Origin: Lachnospiraceae bacterium
GTDB taxonomy: Bacteria; Bacillota; Clostridia; Lachnospirales; Lachnospiraceae
NCBI GenBank assembly: GCA_015057275.1
Contig: SVEO01000006.1
Span: forward strand, 1 to 64,000
Direction: 5' to 3'
DNA length: 64,000 bases
The notes under the pieces were generated by a model. The model saw nothing but the letters and a program-made list of their open reading frames with translations. It did no database searches and was not told the DNA's origin. The translations under genes were made by a program, and so were the position numbers. The number at the start of each line of letters is the position of its first letter. The stretch's first letter is position 1. Positions 62,615-64,000 of the stretch are shown piece after piece.

Positions 62615-62959
62615 TCAGGTGTCTTGTGCAAGACTTTTGTTGTCTTGTGCAAGACACTTTCTGATTTCCAGTTTGGTTCTGCAATGAATGATTCTTCCAT
62701 CTTTGAAATAGACATCATATCCATCATGTGTGTTCCCTTTGATGGTCAGAATCTTTTCCCTGGACTTTTCTGCAAGCTGCATATTGTCAAACAATCCTTC
62801 CTGGTCTTTCATCACCAGGTGCAGAAAGTATTTGTTCATAGACATTCCCTTGTCTGCTGCAAGGTCTTTGATGACCTGCTTCATTCCCTTTGGAACTGAA
62901 AAATTGATTCTTTCATAGTGTTCTGCATTGAACTGATTCTTGTATGTTGTTCGGTTCAT
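62615..62959 (-). CDS. Small RHH-like DNA-binding protein next to the integrase
   Basis: 114 residues from ATG 62959 (MNRTTYKNQFNAEHYERINF), with GAAGGTG upstream. Residues about 18-52 (RINFSVPKGMKQVIKDLAAD, then KGMSMNKYFLHLV) match a ribbon-helix-helix fold as in Arc/MobC-like proteins. The C-terminal tail repeats LAQD (KCLAQDNKSLAQDT), encoded by two copies of a palindromic DNA unit. It starts 14 bases after the integrase stop, in the same direction, so the two are co-transcribed. It may serve as an accessory recombination or regulatory protein; this is inference. Confidence 0.6.
   Translation of the reverse strand: MNRTTYKNQFNAEHYERINFSVPKGMKQVIKDLAADKGMSMNKYFLHLVMKDQEGLFDNMQLAEKSREKILTIKGNTHDGYDVYFKDGRIIHCRTKLEIRKCLAQDNKSLAQDT
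62621..62655. repeat. Two copies of a 14-bp palindromic unit, 21 bp apart
   Basis: GTCTTGTGCAAGAC at 62621-62634 and 62642-62655. Each unit is an inverted repeat (GTCTTG/CAAGAC, centre TG), and the spacing is two helical turns. They lie in the last codons of the RHH-like gene, beside the probable element end. Confidence 0.6.
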
Positions 62960-62973
62960 CAGCACACCTTCTT

Positions 62974-64000
62974 TCAAATCTTGTTGATTGCTTCCAGTTT
63001 GATTGGAAGTTCAAGATGTGTATAAACAATTTGTGTGACATTCTGTCCTTTGTGACCAACAATCTTCTGAACAATTCTTTCATCCACCTTTGCTTCTGTC
63101 AGCAAGCTGACACAGGTGTGTCTTGTGTCATGTGGTCGGTGTCCATCATAGACAGGTTCTTTTTTCCCTTCTTCAATCACATATTTTCCCATGTTCATTT
63201 GAAGCATCAATGGAATCCAGTATGAATCATAATAATTTCTATATGTGAAAGGTTTTTCATCAGGTGTGCAAATTAGATGGTCACAGTCCTTCTTCATCCA
63301 GTATTCAAAGAAAGGAACAACCTTTTCTGCAATGGGAACTTCCCTGATGCCTGCACTGGTTTTTGATTCCTGGACAAAGAACCATCTTTCATCCAGGTGA
63401 ACATCTTCCTTTTTCAGTTCCAACAGTTCACCAATTCGCAATCCAGTGTATATTAGAATCAGGACAACAGAAATATATTGATTTGAAGGTTGTGCATCCC
63501 ACAGTTGTTTGGTTTCCTTCTTGGTGAATGGTTGTCTATTGTATGCATTTGGATTCCCTGGTTTGCTGATGTCCACAAATTTGACCATTTCCCTTTTATC
63601 AGGTGTCACAATTTCATGAATCACAGCATAATCATACATCAGACCAAACATGTTTTTCAGGGTCTTCAATGTTGGGGTGTTCTTCCCTGATTCATCACAA
63701 ACCTTTTGCAGGTGGTCAAGTTTGATTTCAACAAATTTCATTTCCCAAATATCTTTGCAGGTTTTGAATGCTGCTTTATATCCATTTGTGTCCTTGATTT
63801 TTTCAAAGTGAATGTCAGACCATTTTTCATAGACTTCTGCAAAGGTGATTGTGTCCAGGTGCAGGTCATAAGGGTCTTCATTATATGCTGCAAGTGCTTG
63901 AAGTGCTTCTGTTCTGGTTGCATAAAATCCAATGAATTCATAGATAGGATATGACTTCATTTTTTCAGGCACTTGTTTCCATCCAACAGTTTTTCTGACT
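62974..64000 (-). CDS. int: Tyrosine recombinase of an element integrated downstream of rpsI (5' end outside the window)
   Basis: The minus-strand frame stays open to the window edge (VRKTVGWKQVPEKMKSYPIY), so the true start lies beyond 64000; 342 codons are visible. A core-binding domain covers DTITFAEVYEKWSDIHFEKI onward. The catalytic set is R in TGLRIGE, K in ESKTSAGIRE, H and R in HDTRHT, H in GHKGQN and the nucleophile Y in YTHLE. It drives integration and excision of an element whose other genes lie to the right. It reads towards rpsI, and insertion downstream of rpsI is a recognised target for Firmicutes elements. Confidence 0.9.
   Translation of the reverse strand, partial: VRKTVGWKQVPEKMKSYPIYEFIGFYATRTEALQALAAYNEDPYDLHLDTITFAEVYEKWSDIHFEKIKDTNGYKAAFKTCKDIWEMKFVEIKLDHLQKVCDESGKNTPTLKTLKNMFGLMYDYAVIHEIVTPDKREMVKFVDISKPGNPNAYNRQPFTKKETKQLWDAQPSNQYISVVLILIYTGLRIGELLELKKEDVHLDERWFFVQESKTSAGIREVPIAEKVVPFFEYWMKKDCDHLICTPDEKPFTYRNYYDSYWIPLMLQMNMGKYVIEEGKKEPVYDGHRPHDTRHTCVSLLTEAKVDERIVQKIVGHKGQNVTQIVYTHLELPIKLEAINKI

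Overview
The window looks like chromosome from an anaerobic, endospore-forming member of the Firmicutes/Clostridia, most likely a gut-type Lachnospiraceae. The support is: sporulation genes gpr and spoIIP; a class III (oxygen-sensitive) ribonucleotide reductase, nrdDG; the MEP isoprenoid enzyme Dxr; Gram-positive lipoprotein signals; strong GGAGG ribosome binding sites; and a Firmicutes-style S10-spc-alpha ribosomal block followed by ecfA1-ecfA2-ecfT-truA-rplM-rpsI. The family assignment is an inference from gene content. No rRNA, tRNA or CRISPR array was seen.

Layout. 1-1860: remnant of a mobile element, made of the left end of an IS256-type insertion sequence joined to a Tn916-like tyrosine integrase. 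2056-4058: sugar-phosphate isomerase-like protein, ECF-transporter S component and a P-loop kinase. 4109-6248: small 2[4Fe-4S] ferredoxin diverging from a cytoplasmic GH43-type glycosidase. 6470-10618: thiazole/thiamine salvage operon (small Cys-rich protein, thiM, thiE) continuing into an in-frame VanZ-HAD fusion and an M20 peptidase. 10594-13565: diacylglycerol kinase-like gene (minus), orphan zinc-type binding lipoprotein, ClpP/TepA-like protease. 13661-19120: pyrH-frr-uppS-cdsA-dxr-rseP, covering UMP kinase, ribosome recycling, isoprenoid and lipid precursors, and site-2 protease. 19249-22024: rpsT (minus) and the sporulation pair gpr-spoIIP. 22025-25200: nrdD-nrdG-dut operon (minus), with a promoter carrying three helically phased NrdR boxes. 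25546-32896: GH30-type lipoprotein, heparinase II/III-like protein and a 1298-residue secreted CotH-FN3 protein. 33088-41415: lactonase, folC-folP, a TM protein with a CBS-pyrophosphatase and shikimate kinase, and a LysM-G5-M23 cell wall hydrolase.

41556-62488 is the core translation block: S10 operon (rpsJ to rpsQ), spc genes (rplN to secY), adk-map-infA with its own promoter, the alpha operon (rpmJ-rpsM-rpsK-rpsD-rpoA-rplQ) with its own promoter, then ecfA1-ecfA2-ecfT-truA and rplM-rpsI. Long structured untranslated stretches precede rpsJ, rplC and rpsM and are candidates for r-protein autoregulation. The EcfA1/A2/T module is the obvious energising partner for the solitary S component at 2928.

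62580-64000 begins a second integrated element placed immediately downstream of rpsI, a known integration target in Firmicutes. Only its RHH-type gene, the 3' part of its integrase and two sets of short phased repeats lie inside the window.

No wholly new multi-gene system stands out. The observations most worth a second look are the triple NrdR box array wrapped around the nrdD promoter, the structured r-protein leaders, the CotH kinase-like domain split by an inserted beta-rich segment, the 50-residue insertion in L17, the VanZ-HAD fusion, and the mobile element ends with 11-bp and 21-bp phased repeats.
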